Positions 44,346 to 55,572 of a stretch of DNA of 64,000 nt are shown here, one piece after another. How positions within the stretch are numbered: position 1 is the first letter of the stretch; the number at the start of each line of letters is the position of its first letter. The stretch is from Meconema thalassinum. Taxonomy: Eukaryota > Arthropoda > Insecta > Orthoptera > Tettigoniidae. The notes beneath the pieces are model-generated. The model worked only from the letters and a program-made list of their open reading frames with translations. It had not been told where the DNA came from and did no database searches. A program made the translations under genes and the position numbers. The stretch spans positions 278,549,527 through 278,613,526 of the forward strand of contig OX336389.2 in the NCBI GenBank assembly GCA_946902985.2. The letters are read 5' to 3'.

Positions 44346-44956
44346 TCCTCCCTATATTATTCTGCTAAGGTCCCATTCCAGTTTTGTACCGAAAATAAGG
44401 TCCTGTTAACACCAACCTACACATATGGGGTACCTGCAGGTTCCGCATAACCCCATGTGTGCCCGAAACGTACTCACTTCCTCTTTAAATGCCTCACAAT
44501 TAAATAAATACCTTAAAAATATACATTTACAGTGGGAACACCGTAACCTGGCGAGCCTGCCGCTAGCGCGCAGGGCAGCGCGGCGGCGGCAGTCATCTGG
44601 GGAGAGGGCGGCGTACTGCTAGCTGAGGAGTCTCTCAGCAGATGGCTCCGGTGTGGTCTCACCAAGACTTTCTCTAGGGTTCAATCCTTTGCAAATGTAA
44701 AATTTGCTGTAGAAGAAACTCCCGAGCAAATAATAACCGATGAATTCGTTGTAACATCGAATATTGTCTACAAAGAGGTGCTGTGACAAGTACAAAACAC
44801 TGTTCTACATAATTCTTTGTATTCTTGTCATGTACGTATGCCGTTTAACAACAATAAATACATTTCTTCAATATTTAAAACTTTGTTCTCCCACATTCTT
44901 CCCTACTACCACATAAACCTGTATTCACGTTGCGAAAGCTCGCACGGGCCCACTGG
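44346..44956 (+). mobile_element. Probable Helitron of the hairpin family (copy E)
   Basis: The right end has GCGAAAGCTCGC, a weakened form of the family hairpin, then ACGGGCCCACTGG before a T. The left end A|TCCTCCCTATATTATTCTGC followed by TAAGG resembles the start of copy A. The interior, including a GC-rich patch near 44560-44620, does not match copies A-D. The left boundary is tentative. Confidence 0.5.
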
Positions 44957-47504
44957 TAATAATAATAATTAGGTACAAATTATAAATCATATGAAGCGAA
45001 CTGTTTGCCGACTATATATCATTAATACATTATGAAGCAACGCCTCGTATAAATCTAAAGTGGGCGTATACGCCTCATAAAAAATGCTCAGGCGGAGGGT
45101 AGAATTTAGGTGAAAAATAATTTTGATGAGGTGAAGGGGACAGGGGTAGTCTGGGTGCAGTGCGTTTCAACCACAAGACCCTGATATAAACTTAATTCGA
45201 CAGTGAGATCATCTCACAATCATCTTTAATGAAACCGGTAGGTGTTTGTAAGGAATTAAGAATGGCATCTACTTCTTGTCAAAGTAGTTCAAATTCACAA
45301 TGAATGAAAAAAAGATACTGACCTGCTTACTATAAGGACAACCTTCACTACCTCGTAAATTTCTTCTAAAATAGTGCTTAAACTACGCAATACAGATAAA
45401 ATCAGCAGTCTAATATTCCCTTGAATAATTATATCAGAAAAATGACTAAATGTAAAATAAACATGATGAATCATGCTATAAATATTCTAACAGCTCTATC
45501 CCCCCCCCCTTACCCTTTAAATAAACCAAAATAATAATAATAACGAAATTAGCATATCAAAAATATAATTTAGAGCACACAGAAACTGCCCTAATTTAAA
45601 TGACTCGGTAGGTCAGCTGAGTTCACAGCAAAAAACCTAGGAGAGAATGTTCCTATTTTCGTGATATTCAAGAACACTCTGATTTAATTTAGGATAAGAG
45701 ATCAGGCGGGACGAAGCTAATTCAAGACAAGCCTGTTGAGAGGAAGCCCTGAGGCGTACCCAGTAGGCCGATATTTTGATCTTGCCACACATGGTGAAAG
45801 AAACAGGAATAATCCTCCTACTGACAGCCAGCATTAAATAAAAAACAACATCCAAATATCAAAGTATAATGAAAATCTAGAAATGATACAATTAAATTAC
45901 AATTAAAACCCTTAACCGCTTAACCTAATATTTAAAAAGTAATACAGAATTTAGTTTCAGCCAATACTGTAAATAAAATAAAATCAGTCATTGCCCAGTT
46001 GGCAAAATTTCATTTCCCCATCATACGATTAATTGAATTACTGAACAGTGAGTAGTATCATCCGCAAGGACAAAAGGAAATATAACAACATGAAATTCAG
46101 GCCCGGTGCCATTTCACAAACAAAATGCATAAAGCAACAGACGTGTTCCTTAGGGAACGAAAGCGTCCAACAAACTTCAGGGTCTAGCACTGACTGTCCT
46201 TTGAAGCCTATCTGACTAAAGTTAAATCCACGAGGTTCCTACCCAGCTAACAGCAAATAGGACAATGAATAACCCACCCTGCAGTAAACTACATATAACA
46301 GTATGACCAAATTATACAAGCCCTTCCAAAATATTACATACTAATATACTAAATAAAAATGTCAGTCTGTATCTAGCTCAAACTATGGTCCACCGACACA
46401 TGGCCATAAAATCACATTACCAAAATGTTTTGCAGTCAAAGTTTGTATTCATTAAAGAAAAGTTTCTTTCAGTTGCCCCTTTGTATTAAGTTAAGATTGT
46501 ACCACCTGGTGTCTCCCAGCCCTCCGAGGAAACTGCCCAATGAGTTTCCCCGGAGGCAATTGCTTGTGAGTCTAGTTGTCAGCAAGATTCTTCACACACT
46601 GGCTCTCCAGTTACAGGCCGCAACCCTTGAGCCCAATGCACCCCCACCACACTACTCCAGTCATACCAACGTGACTAGTGGTGCAAACATGCCAAAACAA
46701 AGCCAGAGTCCAAGGTTTACAATTGGTACCTCGAATATCACCCCACACAGTTAGTGCGTAGAATCTTCCCAGGAGTTGAGATGTTTCACAAGGTTCTTGC
46801 AAAATATTTTCTTAGAACAAGGGTTTGTAGCTGTAGCTGGCAGGGAGTGTTCACATCTCCAATGTTCACAGATACAAAGCTTGATATATCTCCCTCGCCA
46901 AGTTTCCATTAGCGATAATACTTTAAGTGGCAGGACACACAAAGGGTAGAATTCCCTGCAGAAAAAGGGCTTGCCGAACTCACCTCACCAACAGATCATA
47001 GTCAGGTGCAGGAACAAGGGCGAAAAGAATTCCCAGAAGATGATAGTTTGTCCGGTCACACCTGCAGTCCTTACTGCGTCTCGAAGATACAGATGTGTAT
47101 GTACTGATTTACAAAATCGGTACAAATATAATTATATTTTCTTAGAGATCAGATGACCGCTTGAAGGTCGAAACCCGTAATCCTAAAATTGCACCATTAT
47201 AGTAGTGTAACTTATCCATGAGTGCTGTTTACTTGTTATTCATACGTTATATACATTATTAAACCCTGCCCAGTCATTGGGCGAATTCGTGTTGACCGAC
47301 TAAAGAGTCACAACTGATACATTAAACACTTCACTTCGAGCGGTAGAGCTTTCCGTTGTGGACATCAACACAAGATCTATAACTAGTATCCGACACCATT
47401 CACACATCTGACAGCGCATGCAACATGTTGCAGTGGATTAGGCCTACATTATAGAAATGTAGAGGTACCAGTGATCGACAATAAACTCTTTAGGGTATGT
47501 ACAG
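44957..47504. other. Unassigned AT-rich DNA
   Basis: No gene recognised. Small open frames near 46425-46754 have no features to support a call. A short dispersed repeat (CGAATTCGTGTTGACCGACT) lies near 47282. Confidence 0.4.
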
Positions 47505-47549
47505 TAGACTAAAGTATTCGGTGCACCATGTCATACTGTTTTACTAATT

Positions 47550-48062
47550 TCGCTACCACGTGGCAGCTTACTCAGATGAACGCCACGTCATATTGTTGTA
47601 TATTACTCGTTTTGCTATCATGTGGAAGCTTCGTCAAGTGAACTCCAGGTCATATTCGATTACTAGTTTAGCTACCACGTGGCAGCTTCATCAGGTGAAC
47701 GTTACGTCATAATCGTTTACTAGTTTCTCTACCACGTGGCAGCTTCGTCAGTTAAAATCCACGTCATATTGGTTCACAAGTTTATCTACTACGAGGCTGC
47801 TTCGTCAGGTGAACGTCACGTCATATTCCTTTACTAATTTTGCTACCACGTGGCAGCTTTGTTAGTCGAACTCCACATCATATTGATTCCTTAGTTTTGC
47901 TATCACGTGGCAGCTTCATCAGGTGAACTCAACGTCATATTGGTTCATTAGTTTCGCTTATCACGTGGCAGCTTCATCAGGTGAACTCCATGCCATATTG
48001 GTTCATTAGTTTTGCTACTATGTAGCCGATTCATCAGGTGAACTCAACGTCATATTGGTTTA
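47550..48062 (+). repeat. 57-58-bp minisatellite, left block (about 9 units)
   Basis: Units follow the pattern TACCACGTGGCAGCTTC, TCAGGTGAACTC, then CGTCATATTGGTT and a T/A-rich spacer. The two closest units start near 47902 and 47960. Most units contain the palindrome CACGTG. Two more units follow the Tc1 insertion at 49432-49520. Confidence 0.88.
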
Positions 48063-48065
48063 TTA

Positions 48066-49428
48066 CACTTACAAAAATGGAAATTGCAACACAATGAAGG
48101 CATTGGTCGTTTGTGTTGCTTTTCAAGATGTGGAACGATGCCATGTAGGTATGTAAACGATCAAAGTTTCAGACCCATTGGATTGTTGCTACAGGTCTCT
48201 CCACGTGATTGGTCGCGGAGGAATCAACTCCAGTATACGGACTCTGGTGTAGCGTAGTTGACTTGCACTCTGTGCAGTGAAATGTTCCCCGTCAAACATC
48301 CCTCGACGACAGAGAAGAGCACGCTATCAACAACTTTCGCCGTTTGAGAGGGCTCAGATAATTGGGCTGTGTGAGGCTGGATTATCGCTAAGGACTGTCG
48401 CTGAACGTGTTGGCCGACAGGCATCTACGGTACAACGTGTATGGCAGCAGTGGTCAAATGAAGGTACCCACACTCGTAGACCTGGCACAGGCCCAGTGCG
48501 ACAGACAACTGTGAGAGAGGATCGCCGCATCATTCGGATGGCCCGGATGGAACCCCGTGCAACAGCACCGCAAATTCGAGCAACTGTGGCACCCCACGTT
48601 ACACAACAAACTGTTGGTAATCGCCTGCGTGCAGCTGGCTTACGATCCCGTGTCCCTGCAGAAGGTGCTCCATTGACCCCACAACAGCGACGTGTAAGTC
48701 TGGCCTGGTGTCGAGAACGATCGACGTGGACCGACGAATGGCATAGGGTCGTCTTTAGTGATGAATCGCGCTTCTGTCTTGCCCGCAGTGATCGCCGGAA
48801 TCGTGTGCGCCGAGAGAGGGGCCGCCCAGACCTTATTGTCGAGAGGCACACAGGGCCAACACCGAGCATTATGGTCTGGGGTGCTATTGGCTTTAATGTG
48901 AAATCACAATTAGTGCTTGTTTAGTGCACTATGACGGCTCAACAGTACGTTGATAGGGTACACAATCCAGTGGTTGTCCCTATGATGGCGAATATTGCTA
49001 ATGGGATGTTTCAGCAGGACAATGACCGGGTTCACACTGCACGTATCTCCAGAGAAGCTCTCCACGACATCACAACCTTAGAACGGCCCGCCAGATCCCC
49101 GGACCTCAGTCCTATTGAGCATGTGTGGGACATGATGGGTCGACAACTGGCCAACCGTCCTCAGCCACCCACAACTCTGGAACAACTGACCCGTGCAGTG
49201 CAGCAAGCATGGGCCACAATTCCGCAGGAAGCGATCAGGGCTTTATTGACTCCATGCCACGCCAAATTCATCAATGTATTGCAGCTCATGGTGGGCACAT
49301 CCTGTATTGATTGTTGTTGTCCTGAATGTGTAATCATCGAATCACAACCGAACACTCGTCCTGCATGTTCAATTGCAGCAATGCAGCACCACTCCTTCTG
49401 GGTGTTGCAATATCCATTTTCTTCAGTG
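48066..49428 (+). mobile_element. Tc1-like transposon copy 3, broken, inside the minisatellite
   Basis: The 1363-bp element has ends CACTTACAAAAATGGA and its inverted counterpart TCCATTTTCTTCAGTG, with TTGCAACAC continuing the similarity on both arms. TA flanks it (48064-48065, 49429-49430). It is a different family from the 1465-bp Tc1 copies. Confidence 0.88.
48277..49310 (+). pseudogene. Tc1-like transposase, broken (copy 3)
   Basis: Frame 48277-48924 (215 codons) has the helix-turn-helix ('FERAQIIGLCEAGLSLRTVA'), the second DNA-binding helix set and D in 'VVFSDESRFCL', then an in-frame TAG at 48922-48924. The same frame resumes with 'MTAQQYVDRVHNPVV', D in 'FQQDNDRVHTARIS' and E in 'SPDLSPIEHVWDMM'. 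By my count 32 residues separate the last D and E, two fewer than the usual 34, suggesting a 6-bp deletion. A frameshift near 49240 moves the C-terminus ('GFIDSMPRQIHQCIAAHGG') to another frame. It is not functional. Confidence 0.9.
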
Positions 49429-49605
49429 TAGTTTCGCTTACCACGTGGCAGCTTCATCAGGTGAACTCCATGCCATATTGGTTTGCTACTTTCGCAACCA
49501 TGTGGCAGCTTCAACAGGTGAAGGGTTACAACGTTCACCGTTCATCTGACGTGGTAACGAAAATAGCAAAACAGTAAAACATGGTATAGCAAATATTTTA
49601 GTGTA

Positions 49606-50275
49606 GGGTGCATGAAATTTATCACCGCGAAGGTGTTGGAAGTGTTTGAGTATGTTGCCACCATTTTCATCCTAGCCTTGGCATTTAAACCAATTTAGTC
49701 ATTTTAATGCGTGAACTTCCGAGGTACCTGCTGGAATTGGAGCAGAGCAGTGTGGTGGAACGGAGACCGGGGTCACGAGGTGTTCGCAGCACCCTGCCAC
49801 CTGCTGACTTGACCGGACCGGAAGTGTGGTCCAGCGGCTGCTCCATTCACACCTCCGTGCCGAGCCGAGCCGAGCCGAGCCGCCCATTGAGAGTACAGAG
49901 TGACGTCAAACAGTCGGAGCAAGGGCGGTCATTTCCGCTGCCCGCAGCCAGCAAGCTCGTTACACACACTTAACAGCAAGCCAAAAAGTCATACATCCGC
50001 ACATTTTCTCTTAAATCAAAAGAAGCAAGCATTTATCATTAGAAAGTTGGTGTAATTTGCACAGCTGCAGCTCAATCTCCTAGAAGGGACTGCAGCTGTC
50101 ACACATTCGGCTCGCAAGTGTGTATACACATATTGGTCATCACCCCCGTGTGGTTGGGTGTGTGTGCTTAACTTGTATAATGGCCTATATTTATGTGATG
50201 AATGTAGTGGTGTGTGTAACTGTATTGCGGACAGGGATGAGGTGGGTGTTCCGCGACTATAATAATAGTCTAATA
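49606..50275. other. Unassigned DNA
   Basis: No gene recognised. A GC-rich patch (49710-49960) contains CCGAGCCGAGCCGAGCCGAG. Confidence 0.4.
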
Positions 50276-50280
50276 ATAAT

Positions 50281-50500
50281 GGTCGGAGAGGCCGAGTGCA
50301 GATCTTTCTAGTTGAGCCCGCGGACGAACTGCGCGTCGTAATGAGGATGAAGTGATGATGAAGACGTCACATACACCCAGTCCCCGAACCACGGGAATTA
50401 ACCCCAGGAGATTAAAATCCCTGATGGCTCGGCCGGGAATCGAACCCGGACCTCTTCAGGCCAAAGCCTAGCGCACTAACCGTTTAGCCACGGAGGCGTC
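50281..50500 (-). mobile_element. tRNA-derived SINE (family 6)
   Basis: On the minus strand CTCCGTGGCTAAACGGTTAG (A box) and CGGGTTCGATTCCCGGCC (B box) form a strongly tRNA-like head. The body has TTTAATCTCCTGGGGTTAAT and GGGACTGGGTGTATGTGACG. It matches fragments at 15740 and 17403. Confidence 0.82.
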
Positions 50501-50832
50501 CTGGGACTTGAAGTAAGGTATTATCCCGGTATTTTGCCTGGAGGAAGTGTGGAAAAACCACATTCAGGTTAGACACTGTCAGCGCCGCGATTCAAACCTC
50601 CGATCATCGGACTTGCTGCAGCTGCCGTCGCGACGGCTATGCTGTGGCACTACGTGGTTTGGTGTTGCTTCATTGAAGGGGTCCTAGAACGTACCCTATT
50701 GGTCATCACTAAGAGGCAGGCGTTGTTGAAATGTCATCCTTTCCTTCTCTAGAGTTCCAGAGCACTGCCCGCCAGGATATCCTAACTTAAGAAGACGGGG
50801 GAATATTACACTTTATTACATCGCAGTATTTT

Positions 50833-50833
<1 letters not shown>

Positions 50834-50898
<65 letters not shown>
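50834..50898. repeat. (TG)n microsatellite
   Basis: About 32 uninterrupted TG units. Confidence 0.96.
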
Positions 50899-50899
<1 letters not shown>

Positions 50900-51757
50900 A
50901 GTTGGAGCAATTTGAAAGAAAAAAAAACAAGGGCAGTGTTAACTTTTTTTGTTACTTTAAATACATGAATATTTTGTTGCATTCGTTTCAAATCTGTGAA
51001 ACATATATTCATGTAAAATTTTGAAGCCGTTTTCTCAGTGTTGCCTATACAAACTGACAGATGTAACTCTCCAGTCAGTCAATACGAATTTTCCCAACTA
51101 ATACATGTAAGTTCTTCCAGGGGCGTTATTTACTTATTGTTCATGTATTATAGTCTATATGTCATAGTCAGATAGTGAAATCCGTCATTTCATGAAAATC
51201 CTAGGCACGTCTTCATGAAAAGCCGACCTCTCGATTATCCGGGCTAATGTCCGGAGTGAATGGCATGGATAATTGGAAATTATGGATAATCCAAAAGCAT
51301 GTGTTTATTCCAAGAGGAATGCCTTCTATTATTTACCCAAAAAAAAACAGTACCATATTAAATAGGCTATAATACTCACCCACATTATTGTGCTGTCTGT
51401 GATGGTTCCCTGCTTCCTCAACTCGAGACGGAATCATTGCCTAATTTGCTTGCAAAGACTCCATTACTATCTAATTTCTGAATATTTAATTTTTGTTCGA
51501 TTGCTAGCATTACGCGTTTACGTTTCACACCGCAACATACCGTATCTTTCCGTGTGTCAACAGCTGTTGACCATTTAAGCGGAACGCAGACAGCACTTGC
51601 CTTCCAGCAACTTTGAAATAAGTCTACCCCCACCTCCACACTTCTCTATTTCAAAACAAGACTCGACAAAGCATTACGTCACAAAATACCGTACTAAAAA
51701 TAACATTGCAAATGTACGAAAAATAAATTTACACGTATTCAATTTACAGTAAGTTAT
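50899..51757. other. Unassigned AT-rich DNA
   Basis: No gene recognised. CTCGATTATCCGGGCTAATG near 51230 and its reverse-like partner GGATAATCCACGCACGGATAATCGAG near 52190 may be ends of a MITE that contains the SINE at 51768. Confidence 0.4.
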
Positions 51758-51767
51758 AGTATCAATT

Positions 51768-52105
51768 GAAAATGAATATCCACAGCCTGCTTCCAGTCGA
51801 CCGACCGTGTCGGGGAATGGTACTAATGAAGCCCCCATCTAGCGGCGAGGATATGAACTGTGCCAGCTGCCGAAGCCTGTCGCACTCCTCTGAGGCAATG
51901 ATTAAATGAAGGCAGATGAAATGAAATGATATTAGAGAGTGTTGGTGGAATGAAATTTGTGACAGGGAAAACCGGAGTACCCGGAGAAAAACCTGTCTGC
52001 CTCCGCTATGTCCAGGAAAAATCTCCCATGGAGTGACCGGGATTTGAACCACGGACCCAGCGGTGAGAAGCCGGTGTGCTGCCACCTAAACCACGGAGGC
52101 CACAA
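51768..52105 (-). mobile_element. tRNA-derived SINE (family 7), copy 2
   Basis: Reverse copy of the 36697 SINE with head CACGGAGGCC...GGATTTGAACCACGGACCC on the plus strand. TATCAATT at 51760-51767 and 52106-52113 is an 8-bp target duplication. Confidence 0.8.
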
Positions 52106-52209
52106 TATCAATTATAGAAAATTATTTGTCCTGTGAACTGTATTATCAATTATTTATAATTAGGCGAAAACGTGCACGGTAATTCGCAAACTGGATAATC
52201 CACGCACGG

Positions 52210-52965
52210 ATAATCGAGAGTATACTGTAACTGTGAAAAGCAAAGGAATACAATGATTATGTACAATTCTCGGTAATTTTGGATGCAATATGAAAATAAA
52301 CACTCACAAGGGAATACCGCGAAATTCATTCTTCCAGTCTCGATGAAACTTGGCACACATGTTGGCCAGGTAATATGGAAATCATCTGTGTTCGTATTGC
52401 ATCCCCAAATTCTCTAGAGTCATCGCTGGAGTGGGTGAACTGTACACATGAGAGAGCACAGGTGAGTGTGCGTGTTGTGTTATCATATCCTCTTTTACCA
52501 ATCGCACTGCTTCAACCACTTCCCCCAGCATGTGCCATAGGCTCTCTCAAAGTAGACAGCATTTTGGAAGAGTAGTTAAGCAGTGCAATTGGCTGGAGAA
52601 GATATGGGAGCTAAACATGCACACACACACACACACCCTGCAAGTCTCGCGTCAGTATTTAGACACGTACAATTACGACCTCTCTAAAAATTGGCATAAA
52701 ATACCGTCACAGATGTTTTCCATGTGACCTGAGCAATATATTACAGTTAACGGCAGTTAGCTCTGCACTCCCCCCGGTATACTACTGAAGCGTAAAACAT
52801 TTGCCACGCTGAGCGTGTCTGTGTCTGACTGTGAGAACCTACTGTCACGCGCGTCAATGTTCTCAGATAGGGAAGTATTTGGCGCGTTCCCCGCACCACT
52901 GAGCTCCCAAGATCAAGTGCACAGCTAAACGCCGTTATCTGTTTGGTCGTTTCATCGAGATCAGT
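52210..52965. other. Unassigned DNA
   Basis: No gene recognised; a short (AC)n tract at 52618-52636. Confidence 0.4.
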
Positions 52966-52984
52966 GGATTTAAATACGCAATGC

Positions 52985-53400
52985 TCCCTTGTCAGTCATC
53001 ATCATCATCATGCACATTTTTCCAGCCACTGGCCGGGTCTGCTTGGAACACAAGCCTCTCCAACGTCTTCTATCTTCCCACCATCTCTCAGCCTCCACCC
53101 TTGTCCAGTTTTCTCCTCTCTTCTTCACGCTTCCTTCCACCCCCTTCAGCCACCTGTCTCTCGGTCTTCCTCTCGGTCTCTTTCCTTTCCACTTCGTCTC
53201 GTGTATCCTCCTGGGTATCCTCGTCTCCTCCATTCGTTTTATATGTCCATACCATCTAAGTCTAGATTTCTCTATACCATCGTGTAATGATTCCTCCTTC
53301 ATTAATTCTCTGGTCCTCTCATTTCTTATTCTGTCGATCTTTGTAGCTCCAATACTGCTTCTCAAGAACCTCCCTTGTCAGTATGTAACTAAAAACCAAA
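52985..53400 (-). pseudogene. LINE 3' end, reverse-transcriptase C-terminus
   Basis: The minus-strand frame 53365-52970 carries 'SRLRWYGHIKRMEETRIPRR' and 'RPRGRPRDRWLKGVEGSV', the C-terminal signature of insect endonuclease-reverse transcriptase LINEs. It stops at the element's 3' tail, (ATG)n on the minus strand at about 52998-53012. The RT core is missing (5' truncation). The tail resembles the ATC/ATG repeats typical of RTE-like elements. Confidence 0.75.
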
Positions 53401-53429
53401 TCCCGTGACATCGTAGTACTTGGCCTACC

Positions 53430-53690
53430 AAACGACCTCTTCCCCTGATGATTGCGGGGTGACGCATGGTCAGCACGTCAGGCCCTCTCGGACGTTAATC
53501 TTGATTTTCCTAACCGGGGCGCTGGCCCATTGTCAAACAGCTACTCAATATTGTGCTAACTGGACCGAGTGCACTCCTTTCCAGCCCTCTCATCAGTTTC
53601 TAAAATCCCTGACGGAGCCGGGAATCAAACCCGGCACAGAGCCAGGTGTGCTGACCCAACTCCATGGTGATGGCTAGTATGTGACTCAAA
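53430..53690 (-). repeat. tRNA-derived SINE remnant
   Basis: On the minus strand GCCGGGTTTGATTCCCGGC near 53625 is a B-box-like arm; the rest is diverged. Confidence 0.45.
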
Positions 53691-53959
53691 AGGACCCTCC
53701 TCAGTTAGAACTAGGGTGTACATATTCGAACATCAAATTGTTCGAATCACTCGAATTATTTGAATTTCTAACTTATTCTTTAAATTTGAATTTTGAAATA
53801 TTCGCATCAGTGAAATAACCTGACTATTGAGTCGATAATCGAATGATTCGACGATCAAGGCGAATCATTCAAATATACGAATAATTATAGAAAGCGTAGA
53901 AACAAAGAGAAAAGAAAGCATAAGAGGAAAAGAAATGAAGAAAGAAAGATAATAAGAAT

Positions 53960-54180
53960 AATGTTATTTTGTTTACATCCCTTTTAACATCTGCGGCTCT
54001 TAGAGACGCCGAGGTGCCGGAATTTTTCACCGAAGGGTATCTTTAACGTGCCAGTAAATCTACTGACACGGCTCCCTCGCATTTGCGCACCCTTAAATGC
54101 CAGCTGACTGCGCCAGGATTCAGTCCTGCAACCTCGGGCACAGTAAGCGAGAACGTTACCGCTGAGCCACGCAGCCAGCT
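53960..54180 (-). repeat. tRNA-derived SINE (family 1), reverse copy
   Basis: Reverse complement of the 7230-7440 SINE: GTAACGTTCTCGC-type head and GTCAGTAGATTTACTGGCACG body are recognisable. Confidence 0.7.
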
Positions 54181-54189
54181 AAGAAAGAT

Positions 54190-54939
54190 GATGATGATGA
54201 TGTTGATGATGATAATTGTTGTTTTAAGGGGCCTAACATCTAGGTTATCGGCCCCTAATGGTTTGGGTGATCGTGAAGATGATAATGAAATGGAAACTAA
54301 AACTAAAACTAACTACTAACACACATACTAGAGGAAGAAATGGAAAACAAACGGAGAATAAGGCAAATAAAGGACAGGAGGAAAAGAAATGCCCTCAACC
54401 CTCGAAGAATGTGGATTGAGGGACTTGGAAGGAAGGAGAGCCGTAAAAGGCAGATAGGAAAGTGAAAGAGGAGAGGGTCCACCCCACAGGTAATGGGTAA
54501 AAGGGGGAAAACCGGACCCAGCTCAGGAATCCCTCGGGGTCGCCAACTCCCGAACTCACCAGCCGTGAGCCCCTGAGGGTGTAGTAATATTTAGGGTGCA
54601 CCAGAAGTGGTGGGGCTACATACACCCTGCCTCCTTGAGGGCCTTGAGCAGAAGGCAGGATATAACAGGAAAAGAAAGAGAAGGCTGACCCCTCGCAGAA
54701 GGAGAGTATCAGAAAAATTGAGAGAAGGGCCAATTAAGGCGGGAAAGGAAGAGACTCCCTAGGCCTCGGATACCCTAATACCGTCGGGGTCGGAAGAGAA
54801 CAAGAGTTGACCAAGTGAGGTCGACAGGAAAGAAGACGGAGAGGAGCCCGGCACAAGTAAGTGGAAGCAATAGCGGACTCAGCTGGGGCCGCGTGGTCGC
54901 CAACCCACGTCCCACTAGATGTAAGCCCCTGGGGGAGCC

Positions 54940-54940
<1 letters not shown>
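54190..54940 (-). repeat. ~700-bp dispersed repeat, reverse copy
   Basis: Reverse complement of 12270-12970, with GATGATGATG tail at 54188-54202 and AGGGGCCTAACATCTAGGTT next to it. Confidence 0.65.
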
Positions 54941-54971
<31 letters not shown>

Positions 54972-54972
54972 A
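54941..54972. repeat. (GAAA)n microsatellite
   Basis: Eight or so AGAA/GAAA units at the edge of the dispersed repeat. Confidence 0.9.
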
Positions 54973-55239
54973 ACAGATAACAAGTGATGCATGTTTTGAA
55001 TGATGTTTATTTATAAGGATCTATCAGGATGAACGGGGAAGGAATTAACCCCTATCCGAACACTTGGATTAGCCCCTGCTTCGAACAGCTCGTACAACGG
55101 ACATATTTATTTACACAAATTGCTGTCATTTTTGCGTATTATCATCGAATAATTCAAATATTTGTTCTCTTCGATTTATTTTAATAATCGACTATTCGAG
55201 ACACTCATTATGTCAAAAGGAAGTTTTTATAATTCATAC

Positions 55240-55572
55240 TGAAAATGAAAATCCACAGCCTGCTTCCAGTCTCCGACCGGGTCAGGAATGGAATGAATGA
55301 AGCCCCCATCTAGCGGCGAGGATATGAACTGTGCCGGCTGCCGAGGCCTGACGCACTCCTCTGGGGGAATGATTAAATGAATGAAAGATGAAATGAAATG
55401 ATAGTGGAGAGTGTAGCTGGAATGAAATTTTGACAGGGAAAACCGGAGTACCCGGAGAAAAACCTGTCTGCCTCCGTTTTGTCCAGCACAGATCTCACAT
55501 GGAGTGACCGGGATTTGAGCCACGGACCCAGCGGTGAGAGGCCGGCGTGCTGCGGCCTAAGCCACGGAGGCT
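55240..55572 (-). mobile_element. tRNA-derived SINE (family 7), copy 3
   Basis: Reverse copy of 36697 and close to 51768, including GGATTTGAGCCACGGACCC and CCACGGAGGCTC at the head. Flanks are only weakly similar (ATAATTCAT / ATAAAATCAT). Confidence 0.78.

Larger units (their letters stand above)
47507..49603. mobile_element. TIR element built of a 57-58-bp tandem repeat, split by a Tc1
   Basis: Left end GACTAAAGTATTC...ACCATG and right end CATGGTATAGCAAATATTTTAGTG are inverted relatives. The similarity runs into CTGTTTT-CTA-TTTCG-TACCACGT on both arms. TA flanks both sides (47505-47506, 49604-49605). Between the ends are about eleven direct repeats of 57-58 bp. With the inserted Tc1-like element removed it is about 730 bp. 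It is a MITE whose core has become a minisatellite. Confidence 0.75.
53710..55215. mobile_element. Possible hAT-type MITE containing a SINE and a 700-bp repeat
   Basis: The left end TAGGGTGTACATATTCGAA plus many TTCGAAT motifs resembles a hAT end. The right margin near 55140-55205 has similar ATTCGA/TCGAAT motifs in the opposite sense (ATCGACTATTCGAGACACTC). I could not confirm the exact right end or an 8-bp duplication. Confidence 0.4.

Noticed and set aside
47550..49520. Possible CRISPR-like array in the 57-58-bp repeats
   Set aside because: Eukaryotic sequence, units are contiguous without unique spacers, and the array sits inside a TIR element.
50834..51024. Poly Cys-Val / His-Thr open frames
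   Set aside because: Translation of the (TG)n microsatellite.
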